DNA from: Streptacidiphilus sp. ASG 303 | GTDB lineage: Bacteria > Actinomycetota > Actinomycetes > Streptomycetales > Streptomycetaceae | Assembly (NCBI RefSeq): GCF_020991365.1 | Contig: NZ_JAJLRA010000020.1 | Span: 47,312 to 111,311, forward strand | DNA: 64,000 bases | Reading direction: 5' to 3' | Shown here: piece by piece, positions 56,066-64,000 of the stretch | Layout of the letters: every line of letters begins with the position of its first letter | Position numbering within the stretch: the stretch's first letter is position 1 | Made by a program: the position numbers and the translations under genes | Notes under the pieces: model-generated | Told to the model about the DNA's origin: nothing | What the model saw: only the letters and a program-made list of their open reading frames with translations | The model's database searches: none

Positions 56066-57439
56066 ATGACAGAGCAGCACACCGCCGAGCAGGCCGGCGA
56101 CGGACGGACGCCGGACGTCCCCGCTTCGGAGACGCCCGCGACGGAGGCCCCCGCGAAGGCCGCCCCCGCGACGGAGGCGCCCGTGAAGGACGGCGCCGCC
56201 GAGGCCCCTGCCACCGAGGCCGCCCCCACCGAGGCCGCCCCCGCCGAGGCCACCGCCGCCGAGGCCCCCGCGAAGGCCGCCCCCGCGCCCGGCGCACCGG
56301 CCGGGACCGCACCGGAGGCCGCCGGGCAGGACGTCCACCTCACCGGCATCTCCAAGACCTTCGGCGACTTCACCGCCGTCCGCCCCCTGGACCTCACCAT
56401 CCCGGCCGGTTCCTTCTTCGCCCTGCTGGGCGCCTCCGGCTGCGGCAAGACCACCACCCTGCGGATGATCGCCGGCCTGGAGGACCCCACCACCGGTGCC
56501 ATCGTCATCGGCGGCCGCGACGTCACCGCCCTGCCGCCCTACAAGCGGCCGGTCAACACCGTCTTCCAGAACTACGCCCTCTTCCCCCACCTCGACATCT
56601 TCGAGAACGTCGCCTTCGGCCTGCGGCGCCGCGGCAGGAAGGACGTGAAGAAGCAGGTCGACGAGATGCTGGAGCTCGTCGAGCTGGGCCCGCTGGCCCG
56701 CCGCAAGCCCCACCAGCTCTCCGGCGGCCAGCAGCAGCGCGTCGCCGTCGCACGCGCCCTGATCAACCACCCCCAGGTCCTGCTCCTGGACGAGCCGCTC
56801 GGCGCCCTCGACCTCAAGCTGCGCCGCCAGATGCAGCTGGAGCTCAAGCGCATCCAGACCGAGGTCGGCATCACCTTCGTCCACGTCACCCACGACCAGG
56901 AGGAGGCCATGACCATGGCCGACACCATCGCGGTGATGAACGCGGGCCGCATCGAGCAGCTGGGCGCCCCCGCCGACCTGTACGAGAACCCGGCCACCAC
57001 CTTCGTGGCCAACTTCCTCGGCCAGTCCAACCTCCTCGCCGCCGCCGTCATCGGCCGCCAGGGCGGCGACCTGCTGCTCGACGTCTCCGGCACCCGGCTG
57101 ACCCTCCCCGCCGGGCGCGCCGCGGGCGACCGCGACCGCCTGCTCGTCGGTGTCCGCCCCGAGAAGCTCACCCTCACCCACGCCGACGACGCCGCGACCG
57201 TCGCCGAGGGCCGCAACCGCATCACCGGCACGGTCCTGGACGCGAGCTTCATCGGCGTCTCCACCCAGTACGTGGTGCGCGCCGCCTGGGGCCAGGAGAT
57301 CGCGGTCTTCGAGCAGAACATGGAGCGCGACACCCGCATCGCCCCCGGCGCCGAGGTCGTCCTGCACTGGAACCCCGCCCACGCCTTCGCCGTCGACGCC
57401 GACCAGGACGTCCACGCCGGCCAGGAGGAGGCCGTATGA
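56066..57439 (+). CDS. potA: Polyamine ABC transporter ATP-binding protein (PotA-like) with repetitive N-terminal extension
   Basis: A 457-residue ATPase. From about residue 88 it is a standard PotA: Walker A LGASGCGKTTTLRMIAGL (from 121), Q-loop FQNYALFPHLDIFENVAFG, signature QLSGGQQQRVAVARAL, Walker B LLLDEPLGALDLKLR, His loop VHVTHDQEEAM, and a C-terminal TOBE domain (VGVRPEKLTLTH). The first 85 residues are Ala/Pro/Glu/Thr/Lys repeats (EAPAKAAPATEAPVK) with no counterpart in usual PotA. The ATG start at 56066 is the only one that reads into the domain with a reasonable site (GCGAGAGAAC); potB overlaps its stop (ATGA). Confidence 0.94.
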   Translation: MTEQHTAEQAGDGRTPDVPASETPATEAPAKAAPATEAPVKDGAAEAPATEAAPTEAAPAEATAAEAPAKAAPAPGAPAGTAPEAAGQDVHLTGISKTFGDFTAVRPLDLTIPAGSFFALLGASGCGKTTTLRMIAGLEDPTTGAIVIGGRDVTALPPYKRPVNTVFQNYALFPHLDIFENVAFGLRRRGRKDVKKQVDEMLELVELGPLARRKPHQLSGGQQQRVAVARALINHPQVLLLDEPLGALDLKLRRQMQLELKRIQTEVGITFVHVTHDQEEAMTMADTIAVMNAGRIEQLGAPADLYENPATTFVANFLGQSNLLAAAVIGRQGGDLLLDVSGTRLTLPAGRAAGDRDRLLVGVRPEKLTLTHADDAATVAEGRNRITGTVLDASFIGVSTQYVVRAAWGQEIAVFEQNMERDTRIAPGAEVVLHWNPAHAFAVDADQDVHAGQEEAV

Positions 57440-58395
57440 CCTCCCACGCCACCGCCGTCCTCCCCGGCGCGGGCGCGCCGCCGGAGGCCGGCGGCCAGGG
57501 GCCCGTCCCCGCGGCCGTCGGCAGGGCGGCCCGCCGCCGGCGCCGCATCCCCTACCTGCTGCTGCTCCCGGGCCTCGCCTGGCTGCTGGTCTTCTTCGCG
57601 CTGCCCACCGTCTACCAGGCCTCCACCTCCGTGCAGACCGGCTCCCTGGAGACGGGCTTCCGGGTCACCTGGCACGTCGCCACCTACTGGGACGCCCTGC
57701 GTGAGTACGGGAGCCTCTACGGCTGGTCCTTCGTGTGGGCCGCCATCGCCACCGCCCTGTGCCTGGCCCTCGGCTACCCGCTGGCGTACACCATCGCCTT
57801 CAAGGCCGGCCGCTGGCGCAACGTCGTCCTGGTGCTGGTCATCGCACCGTTCTTCACCAGCTTCCTCATCCGCACGCTGGCCTGGCAGACCATCCTCGCC
57901 GACGGCGGCTGGGTGGTCCGCACCCTCAACGCGGTCCACCTGCTCGACGTCACCGACGCCCTGCACTGGACCCGCGACCACCGGCTGATGCAGACCCCCT
58001 TCGCGGTGGTCTGCGGCCTGACCTACAACTTCCTGCCGTTCATGGTGCTGCCGCTCTACACCTCGCTGGAGCGGATCGACCCCCGCCTCCACGAGGCCGC
58101 CGGCGACCTGTACGCCCGGCCCTTCACCACCTTCCGCAAGGTGACGTTCCCGATCTCGCTCCCCGGCGTGGTCGCGGGCACCCTGCTCACCTTCATCCCG
58201 GCCTCCGGCGACTACATCAACGCCCAGCTGCTCGGCGGCGTGCAGGACAAGATGATCGGCAACGTCATCCAGAACCAGTTCCTCACCCAGGTGAACTACC
58301 CGCTGGCCGCGGCGCTCTCCTTCATTCTCATGGCCTTCATCCTGGTCATGATCAGCCTCTACATCCGCAAGGCCGGGACGGAGGACCTCGTCTGA
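57436..58395 (+). CDS. potB: Polyamine ABC transporter permease PotB-like
   Basis: A 319-residue inner-membrane permease with about six transmembrane helices (first: YLLLLPGLAWLLVFFALPTV). The EAA loop contacting the ATPase reads EAAGDLYARPFTTFRKVTFP. PASGDYINAQLLGG and KMIGNVIQNQFL are PotB-like. The ATG overlaps the potA stop by 4 bp and its own stop overlaps potC by one base, so ATPase and both permeases are coupled. Confidence 0.94.
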   Translation: MTSHATAVLPGAGAPPEAGGQGPVPAAVGRAARRRRRIPYLLLLPGLAWLLVFFALPTVYQASTSVQTGSLETGFRVTWHVATYWDALREYGSLYGWSFVWAAIATALCLALGYPLAYTIAFKAGRWRNVVLVLVIAPFFTSFLIRTLAWQTILADGGWVVRTLNAVHLLDVTDALHWTRDHRLMQTPFAVVCGLTYNFLPFMVLPLYTSLERIDPRLHEAAGDLYARPFTTFRKVTFPISLPGVVAGTLLTFIPASGDYINAQLLGGVQDKMIGNVIQNQFLTQVNYPLAAALSFILMAFILVMISLYIRKAGTEDLV

Positions 58396-59195
58396 TGGCC
58401 GCCCCCCTCCGGTGGCTCCGCCGCCACCTCGTCGTCATCGCCGCAGCCCTCGTCCTGGCCTACATGATCATCCCCAACCTGGTGGTGATCGTGTACTCCT
58501 TCAACAAGCCCACCGGGCGCTTCAACTACACCCTCAGCCACTTCTCCACCGACGCCTGGCAGCACCCCTGCGACGTCGCCGGCATGTGCGACGCCCTCGG
58601 GCTCAGCCTCCAGATCGGCGTCTACGCCACCGTCGGCGCCACCGTCCTCGGCACGATGATCGCCTTCGCCCTGGCCCGCTACCGCTTCCGCGGCCGGCCC
58701 TTCGTCAACGCGCTCATCTTCATGCCGATGGCCATGCCCGAGATCGTCATGGCCGCCTCCCTCGGCACGCTCTTCCTCAACACGCGGGTCGAGTTCGGCT
58801 TCTGGACGATCCTCATCGCCCACATCATGTTCTGCCTCAGCTTCGTGGTGACCGCCGTGAAGGCCCGCGTGGCCTCCATGGACCCGCGCCTGGAGCAGGC
58901 CGCCCAGGACCTCTACGCCACCCCGACGCAGACCTTCCTGCGCATCACCCTGCCGCTGGCCGCCCCCGGCATCGCCGCCGGAGCGCTGCTCAGCTTCGCC
59001 CTCTCCTTCGACGACTTCGTGATCACCCAGTTCAACTCGGGCTCCACGGTCACCTTCCCGATGTTCGTCTGGGGTTCGGCGCAGCGCGGCACGCCCGTCC
59101 AGGTCAACGTCATCGGCACCGCCATGTTCCTCACCGCCGTCGTCCTCACCGCCGGCGGCCAGTGGATCGCCAACCGGCGCCGCGCCCGCGCCTGA
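58395..59195 (+). CDS. potC: Polyamine ABC transporter permease PotC-like
   Basis: A 266-residue permease with six transmembrane helices and the EAA-type loop EQAAQDLYATPTQTFLRITL. IPNLVVIVYSFNKPTGRFNY and LSFDDFVITQFNSGSTVTFP are PotC-like. The start overlaps the potB stop (TGATG). A strong terminator-like hairpin begins 3 bp after its stop. Confidence 0.94.
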   Translation: MAAPLRWLRRHLVVIAAALVLAYMIIPNLVVIVYSFNKPTGRFNYTLSHFSTDAWQHPCDVAGMCDALGLSLQIGVYATVGATVLGTMIAFALARYRFRGRPFVNALIFMPMAMPEIVMAASLGTLFLNTRVEFGFWTILIAHIMFCLSFVVTAVKARVASMDPRLEQAAQDLYATPTQTFLRITLPLAAPGIAAGALLSFALSFDDFVITQFNSGSTVTFPMFVWGSAQRGTPVQVNVIGTAMFLTAVVLTAGGQWIANRRRARA

Positions 59196-59197
59196 CC

Positions 59198-59233
59198 GGA
59201 GCGGGGCCGGCCGCTCCCGGCCGGCCCCGCTCC
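59198..59233 (+). terminator. Terminator after potC
   Basis: Perfect 16-bp arms (59198-59213 and 59218-59233) with a 4-nt CTCC loop. Confidence 0.8.
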
Positions 59234-59270
59234 CGCACGTCCCGACCCGCCAGAGAGCAGTTGATAATGC

Positions 59271-60665
59271 ATGGATCCCGCCTCCTCGCTTAAGGACGCC
59301 CGGCCCACCCCCTTCTGGCTGGAGGACCCCGGCCGCCCCGAGCCGCTGGCGGCCCTCGTCGGCGACACCCACTGCGACCTGCTGGTCGTCGGCGGCGGCT
59401 ACGCCGGGCTCTGGACCGCACTGGTCGCCAAGGAGCGGGACCCCTCCCTCGACGTCGTCCTCGTCGAGGGCCACGAGACGGGCTGGGCCGCCTCCGGCAG
59501 GAACGGCGGCTTCTGCGCCGCAAGCCTCACCCACGGCTTCGGCAACGGGCTCCAGCGCTGGCCCGGCGAGCTCACGCAGCTCGAGAAGCTCGGCGCCGCC
59601 AACCTCCAGGCGATCGAGGACACCCTCGGCCGGTACGGCATCGACTGCGACTGGGAGCGCACCGGCGAACTCGACGTCGCCACCGAGCCCTACCAGCTGG
59701 ACTGGCTCCACGAGGTCGCCGAGCAGGTCGCCCCCTACGGCGTCGGCCTCACCGTGCTCGACGCCGCCCAGGTCCGCGCCGAGGTCGACTCGCCCACCTT
59801 CCTCGGCGGCGTCTGGGACAAGGACGGGGTCGCCATGGTCCACCCGGCCAAGCTCGCCTGGGGCCTGCGGCAGGCCTGCCTCGGCCAGGGCGTCCGGATC
59901 TTCGAGCACACCCGCGCCACCGCCCTGGAGGAGAACGGCAGCGGCATGGCCGTGCGCACCTCCTACGGACGCGTCTTCGCCCGCCGGGTCGCCCTCGCCA
60001 CCAACGCCTTCCCCTCCCTCCTCCGCCGCGTCCGCCCCTACGTCGTCCCCGTCTACGACTACGCCCTGATGACCGAGCCGCTCGACGACGCGCGGCTCGC
60101 CTCGATCGGCTGGCGCAACCGGCAGGGGCTGGGGGACTCCGCCAACCAGTTCCACTACTTCCGGCTCTCCGGCGACAACCGGATCCTGTGGGGCGGCTAC
60201 GACGCCGTCTACCACTACCGCGGCCGGGTGCGCAGCGAGCACGACCAGCGCCCCGAGACCTTCCGCAGGCTCGCCGGCCACTTCTTCCGCACCTTCCCCC
60301 AGCTCGAAGGCGTCCGGTTCACCCACGCCTGGGGCGGCGCCATCGACACCTGCACCCGCTTCGCCGCGTTCTACGGCACCGCCCACCGCGGCCGCGTCGC
60401 GTACGCCACCGGCTACACCGGCCTGGGCGTCGGGGCCACCCGCTTCGGCGCCGAGACCGTCCTCGACCTGCTCGCCGGGGAGCGCACCGAGCGCACCGAG
60501 CTGCGGATGGTGCGGGAGAGGCCGCTGCCCTTCCCGCCCGAGCCCTTCCGCTGGGCCGGGATCGAGCTCACCAAGTGGTCGCTCGACCGCGCCGACCGGC
60601 ACGCCGGGCGCCGCAACCTCTGGCTCAAGGCGATGGACCGGCTCGGGTTCGGCTTCGACAGCTGA
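59271..60665 (+). CDS. FAD-dependent amine oxidoreductase (PuuB/DAO type)
   Basis: A 464-residue flavoenzyme. FAD-binding Rossmann loop at 37-52 (LLVVGGGYAGLWTALV), the GWAASGRNGGFCAASLTHGF block typical of gamma-glutamylputrescine oxidase-like DAO proteins, and a C-terminal GYTGLGVGATRFGAETVLDL. In this place it probably oxidises an imported amine or its glutamylated form to an aldehyde for the dehydrogenases. No gamma-glutamylamine synthetase is present in the window, so the free amine may be the substrate. ATG 59271 has only a weak GAGAG site. Confidence 0.88.
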   Translation: MDPASSLKDARPTPFWLEDPGRPEPLAALVGDTHCDLLVVGGGYAGLWTALVAKERDPSLDVVLVEGHETGWAASGRNGGFCAASLTHGFGNGLQRWPGELTQLEKLGAANLQAIEDTLGRYGIDCDWERTGELDVATEPYQLDWLHEVAEQVAPYGVGLTVLDAAQVRAEVDSPTFLGGVWDKDGVAMVHPAKLAWGLRQACLGQGVRIFEHTRATALEENGSGMAVRTSYGRVFARRVALATNAFPSLLRRVRPYVVPVYDYALMTEPLDDARLASIGWRNRQGLGDSANQFHYFRLSGDNRILWGGYDAVYHYRGRVRSEHDQRPETFRRLAGHFFRTFPQLEGVRFTHAWGGAIDTCTRFAAFYGTAHRGRVAYATGYTGLGVGATRFGAETVLDLLAGERTERTELRMVRERPLPFPPEPFRWAGIELTKWSLDRADRHAGRRNLWLKAMDRLGFGFDS

Positions 60666-60696
60666 GCCGTTCCGCGCCGTCCTCCCGGCCCGTTCA

Positions 60697-60746
60697 GCGC
60701 CGCGCCGCGCCGCGCCGCGCCGCGCCGCGCCGCGCCGCGCCGCGCC
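60697..60746. repeat. Pentanucleotide repeat GCGCC x10
   Basis: Ten uninterrupted copies of GCGCC after the oxidoreductase stop, followed by a 14-bp CCCGCCC/GGGCGGG palindrome (60754-60767). Non-coding; the palindrome may serve as terminator. Confidence 0.9.
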
Positions 60747-60878
60747 GCCCCGCCCCGCCCGGGCGGGACGGCGTGTGCCGTCCGCCCCCGCCCGTTCCGT
60801 CCTGTCCCGCCCGTCTCCGCCCGCCCCGCCTGTCTCGGCCTGTCCCGCCCGTCGCCTTCCGCGCGGGAGACTGACCCC

Positions 60879-61778
60879 ATGACAGCAGGGGACGCATCCG
60901 GACACCCGGACACCGCCGAGCAGCCGTACGCCACCGCGCAGCCGGAGGCGGCGCCGCCCGGAGAGGCCCTCACGCCGGACCAGGCACGGCTGCTGGAAGC
61001 AGCCCTCCCCGTCTGCGCGCTCCACCGCCTCGCACTCGCCGGCCCCAGGGCCCTCCGTGCCCAGGGCCTGCGCCCCGCCGTCCTGCGCCCGGCGGAACTC
61101 GACCTGGCCACCGGCGAGTCCACGCCCCTCGGCACGATCACCGCGGACCTCGCCCGCGCCTGGCACGACGCGGGGTACGTCGTGCGCCCGCAGCACCCGG
61201 ACACCGCCCTGTTCGCCGGCCTGGTGGTCACGCCGCCGGTCCCGGGCGACGCCGGCCCCCCGCTCGCGGTGTCCGGCGGCGACGTCGCGGGCCCGCCCGC
61301 CGTCACCGTGTCCGTCGCCAAGAGACCGCTGGCCCACCCGCCGGTCCCGGTCGAGGTGGAGCCCGGTCTCACCGTCCCGGTCGTCTCCCGGGACGACGCG
61401 GCCTGCCTCGTCCTCACCGCGGCGGCCGAGCGCACCCTGCCCGACGACCTCCTCGCGGTGCACGCCCTGACCGCCTGGGTCGGCGACGCCGCGATGCCCG
61501 CCATGGCCCGGGCCTTCGACGACGACTTCCACCCCGCGGCCCTGGCCGAACGCCTCGGCCGGCTCGCCGCCCTCGACGACGAGGTCTACCTCGCTCTCGG
61601 TGCCGGCCCCGAGGAGGTCGACGCCGCCAAGCGCTGGGCGCTCGCCTGGGTGCAGGACACCACCCTTGACCTCCTGGAGGGCCGGGAGGACCCCGACTCC
61701 TACTACGACCACCCCGACACACCCGGCGCCGGAGCACCGGAGGGGGCGGACGGGGCTGCGGACTCCTACGGCCTGTAA
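60879..61778 (+). CDS. Conserved hypothetical protein in the amine-catabolic region
   Basis: A 299-residue soluble protein I do not recognise. It has a disordered N-terminus, then LTPDQARLLEAALPVCALHR, a middle part with WHDAGYVVRPQHPDTALFAG, a KRPLAHPPVPVEVEPGLTVP stretch and an acidic tail (DPDSYYDHPD). No membrane helix, signal peptide or nucleotide motif is visible. It lies between the oxidoreductase and mmsA, both on the same strand, and codon bias and length support it as real. ATG 60879 has GCGGGAGA upstream. Confidence 0.75.
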   Translation: MTAGDASGHPDTAEQPYATAQPEAAPPGEALTPDQARLLEAALPVCALHRLALAGPRALRAQGLRPAVLRPAELDLATGESTPLGTITADLARAWHDAGYVVRPQHPDTALFAGLVVTPPVPGDAGPPLAVSGGDVAGPPAVTVSVAKRPLAHPPVPVEVEPGLTVPVVSRDDAACLVLTAAAERTLPDDLLAVHALTAWVGDAAMPAMARAFDDDFHPAALAERLGRLAALDDEVYLALGAGPEEVDAAKRWALAWVQDTTLDLLEGREDPDSYYDHPDTPGAGAPEGADGAADSYGL

Positions 61779-61877
61779 GGCGCACGGCCGATTCGCCGCC
61801 ACGCTGCTCGTTGAGCGCCGCCGCCGTCCGCCGGACACTGGACACAGCGAGGCACCCGACTCCGGAGGCAGACGACC

Positions 61878-63401
61878 TTGAGCAAGCACATCACCCACTG
61901 GATCGGGGGCGCCCCGGTCGCGACCGCCGGCACCGCACCGCGCCGCGGCGACATCTTCGACCCGGCGACCGGCAAGGTCTCCGGACAGGTGGACTTCGCC
62001 GGGATCGCCGAGGTCGACCAGGCCGTCTCCGCGGCCGTCGAGGCCTTCGCCACCTGGCGGCACACCTCGGTCGCCCGGCGCGCCCAGGTGCTCTTCGCCT
62101 TCCGCGAGCTGCTCAACACCCGCAAGGACGAACTCGCCGCGATCATCGTCTCCGAGCACGGCAAGGTCCACTCCGACGCCCTCGGCGAGATCGCCCGCGG
62201 CCTAGAGGTCGTCGAGTACGCCTGCGGCATCCCGCAGCTCCTCAAGGGCGGCTTCACCGAGCAGGCGTCGACGGGCGTCGACGTCTACTCGATCCGCCAG
62301 CCGCTCGGCGTCGTCTCGGTCATCTCGCCGTTCAACTTCCCCGCCATGGTGCCGATGTGGTTCTTCCCCATCGCGATCGCCGCCGGCAACACCGTGGTCG
62401 TCAAGCCCTCGGAGAAGGACCCCTCCGCCGCCAACTTCCTCGCGGAGCTGTGGAAGGAGGCCGGGCTCCCCGACGGCGTCTTCAACGTCGTCCACGGCGA
62501 CAAGACCGCCGTCGACCGCCTCCTGGAGCACCCCGACGTCAAGTCCGTCAGCTTCGTCGGCTCCACCCCCATCGCCCGCTACGTCTACGAGACCGGCACC
62601 CGCTACGGCAAGCGCGTCCAGGCCCTCGGCGGCGCGAAGAACCACATGCTGGTCCTCCCCGACGCCGACCTGGACCTCGCCGCCGACGCCGCCGTCAACG
62701 CCGGCTTCGGCGCGGCCGGCGAGCGCTGCATGGCCGTGTCCGTCCTGGTGGCCGTCGACCCGATCGGCGACGAGCTGGTCGAGAAGATCAAGCAGCGGAT
62801 GGCCACCCTCAAGGTCGGCCCCGGCTGCAACGGCGACTCCGACATGGGCCCCCTGGTCACCGGGCAGCACCGCGACAAGGTCGCCTCGTACCTGGAGTCC
62901 GGCCTCGCGGACGGTGCGGAGCTCGCCGTCGACGGCCGTACCCACCCGGTCGCCGAGGCCGACGCCCACGGCGGCTCCACCGCCGACGGCTTCTGGCTCG
63001 GCCCGACCCTCTTCGACCACGTCAAGCCCGGCATGTCCGTCTACAGCGACGAGATCTTCGGCCCGGTGCTGTCGGTGGTGCGGGTGACCTCCTACGAGGA
63101 GGGCCTGGAGCTCATCAACGCCAACCCCTACGGCAACGGCACCGCGATCTTCACCAACGACGGCGGCGCCGCCCGGAAGTTCCAGAACGAGGTCGAGGTC
63201 GGCATGATCGGCATCAACGTTCCGATCCCGGTTCCCGTCGCCTACTACTCCTTCGGCGGCTGGAAGGCGTCCCTCTTCGGCGACACCCACGCCTACGGCG
63301 CCGACGGCGTCCACTTCTTCACCCGGGGCAAGGCCGTCACCCAGCGGTGGCTCGACCCGTCCCACGGCGGGATCAACCTCGGCTTCCCCACCAACAGCTG
63401 A
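61878..63401 (+). CDS. mmsA: CoA-acylating (methyl)malonate-semialdehyde dehydrogenase
   Basis: A 507-residue ALDH-superfamily enzyme converting methylmalonate or malonate semialdehyde to propionyl- or acetyl-CoA. Cys284 sits in AAGERCMAVS, and ALGGAKNHMLVLPDA lacks the general-base Glu of ordinary aldehyde dehydrogenases, both hallmarks of MmsA. ISPFNFPAMVPMWFFPIAIA and the ending GGINLGFPTNS agree. The start is TTG at 61878, with GGAGG at 61863-61867. Next to omega-aminotransferases it could finish a beta-alanine branch (via malonate semialdehyde), or serve valine or inositol breakdown. Confidence 0.92.
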   Translation: MSKHITHWIGGAPVATAGTAPRRGDIFDPATGKVSGQVDFAGIAEVDQAVSAAVEAFATWRHTSVARRAQVLFAFRELLNTRKDELAAIIVSEHGKVHSDALGEIARGLEVVEYACGIPQLLKGGFTEQASTGVDVYSIRQPLGVVSVISPFNFPAMVPMWFFPIAIAAGNTVVVKPSEKDPSAANFLAELWKEAGLPDGVFNVVHGDKTAVDRLLEHPDVKSVSFVGSTPIARYVYETGTRYGKRVQALGGAKNHMLVLPDADLDLAADAAVNAGFGAAGERCMAVSVLVAVDPIGDELVEKIKQRMATLKVGPGCNGDSDMGPLVTGQHRDKVASYLESGLADGAELAVDGRTHPVAEADAHGGSTADGFWLGPTLFDHVKPGMSVYSDEIFGPVLSVVRVTSYEEGLELINANPYGNGTAIFTNDGGAARKFQNEVEVGMIGINVPIPVPVAYYSFGGWKASLFGDTHAYGADGVHFFTRGKAVTQRWLDPSHGGINLGFPTNS

Positions 63402-63443
63402 GCTGGTCCCGGTCCCGGTCCCGGTTCCCCGTCCGACTCCGGC

Positions 63444-63489
63444 CCGGCAGGCCGCCGCACGCGCCCTCGCGCATGCGGCGGCCTGCCGG
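63444..63489 (+). terminator. Terminator after mmsA
   Basis: 21-bp arms (63444-63464 and 63469-63489) with one mismatch and a CCTC loop, followed by TTT. It separates mmsA from the rRNA promoters. Confidence 0.85.
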
Positions 63490-63490
63490 T

Positions 63491-63520
63491 TTGCATGCGG
63501 GGGCCCGATGCCCGTAGAGT
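63491..63520 (+). promoter_or_regulatory. rRNA operon promoter candidate 1
   Basis: TTGCAT (63491-63496), 18-bp spacer, TAGAGT (63515-63520). It starts right after the mmsA terminator. Confidence 0.55.
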
Positions 63521-63718
63521 TCCACGGTCGCTCGGCAGGGAGCACCGGACACGCGTCTGCGCGGACGGTCCCGGAGCGGCCATCTCCCCGATCCACCCCC
63601 TCCACGTGCGCGAGTGCGGCGACGGCGTGTGCCGTCCGCTCCGGACTCGCGTCGGTATCCGTATTCGCGTGCGAATGCGGTACGTGCGGCGGGTGCGGAA
63701 AAGGGAAATGCGGCGGGT

Positions 63719-63747
63719 TTGGACCTCCGGTCCGGATTCGCTAGAGT
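63719..63747 (+). promoter_or_regulatory. rRNA operon promoter candidate 2
   Basis: TTGGAC (63719-63724), 17-bp spacer, TAGAGT (63742-63747). It is the best sigma-HrdB-type promoter in the window. Confidence 0.7.
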
Positions 63748-64000
63748 CTGATCTCGCCGACGGGGCCCGAAAAGGCCAGGTCGGCAGGCTTTCCGGAGTC
63801 GGAGGGCGCGGAACGGCGAGGCAGGGATCTGCTAGAGTCGGAAAGCGCCGGAAGGCGAAGGAAAGAACGCAGGAACCCCGCCGGCGGGGGTCAGCGAAGC
63901 GGAGAGAACACTCCGCGGGTCTGATAAGCTGGAGACACGGAAGAACGAAGCGCCCGGAGGGGCCCGCAGGGGCCGCGAAGGAAGCGTCCGTTCCTTGAGA
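63748..64000 (+). other. Leader of a ribosomal RNA operon (16S gene beyond the window)
   Basis: The purine-rich stretches (GGAAAGCG, GGAAGGCGAAGG, GAAAG) and the last bases TCCGTTCCTTGAGA match the pre-16S leader preceding streptomycete rrn operons as I know it. No 16S sequence is reached. Open frames across 63495-63998 are not genes. Confidence 0.75.
63833..63838 (+). promoter_or_regulatory. rRNA operon promoter candidate 3 (-10 only)
   Basis: A third TAGAGT in a CTAGAGTC context shared with candidate 2, but without a good -35. A fourth weak candidate is TAAGCT at 63925-63930. Confidence 0.4.

Noticed and set aside
63495..63998. Open frames across the last 500 bp
   Set aside because: The sequence is the promoter and leader region of an rRNA operon; the predicted proteins are Arg/Gly-rich noise.

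Overview
The window is chromosomal core sequence from a streptomycete or a very close actinomycete. The DNA is extremely GC-rich. Start codons are often GTG and sometimes TTG. The gene order ftsY - nsdA - amtB/glnK/glnD - ffh - rpsP/rimM/trmD/rplS - a run of type I signal peptidases - DUF2469 - yraN/yifB/dprA - whiG - rpsB/tsf/pyrH/frr/cdsA/rlmN is the one I know from Streptomyces. I saw no mobile element, tRNA, CRISPR array or antibiotic cluster, and no TTA codon in a called gene (checked by eye).

Layout. 1-2600: the 3' end of a penicillin-acylase family gene, a DUF1508 protein and an ECF sigma/anti-sigma pair. 2700-16172: protein-targeting GTPases (ftsY, ffh) around nsdA, a primase-polymerase-like protein, the ammonium operon amtB-glnK-glnD with a GlnR-type box, and a secreted amidase with FG-GAP repeats. 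16274-20208: an acetyltransferase, a methyltransferase, proS and a small HEAAH/Cys4 protein. 20541-23341: the rpsP-KH-rimM-trmD-rplS translation cluster. 23414-29062: five consecutive signal peptidase I genes. The third and fourth are products of a recent tandem duplication. 29148-34524: DUF2469, yraN, yifB, dprA and the sporulation sigma factor whiG. 34463-42440: a degenerate M23 protein, then rpsB-tsf, pyrH, frr-cdsA and rlmN. 42520-44946: a two-gene ABC transporter.

45222-63401 looks like a polyamine/amine catabolic region. It holds a class III aminotransferase coupled to an Lrp regulator, a divergent aminobutyraldehyde-type dehydrogenase, a second Lrp regulator, a second aminotransferase, a PucR-type regulator, a second dehydrogenase leading into potD-potA-potB-potC, an FAD amine oxidoreductase, an unknown gene and mmsA. 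Uptake by PotABCD, deamination by the aminotransferases or the oxidoreductase, and aldehyde oxidation by the two dehydrogenases make a coherent route. MmsA could take a semialdehyde end product to an acyl-CoA. The substrates are inferred.

The last 500 bp carry tandem promoters and the leader of an rRNA operon whose 16S gene would start just beyond the window.

The most notable signals are the duplicated signal peptidase with its 240-bp perfect repeat, operator-like sequences shared between the divergent promoters of the amine region, a structured uORF-bearing leader before pyrH, an M23 protein lacking its catalytic histidines, paired DnaA-box-like 9-mers at two loci, and repeat-built disordered N-termini on DprA, PotA and an ABC ATPase.
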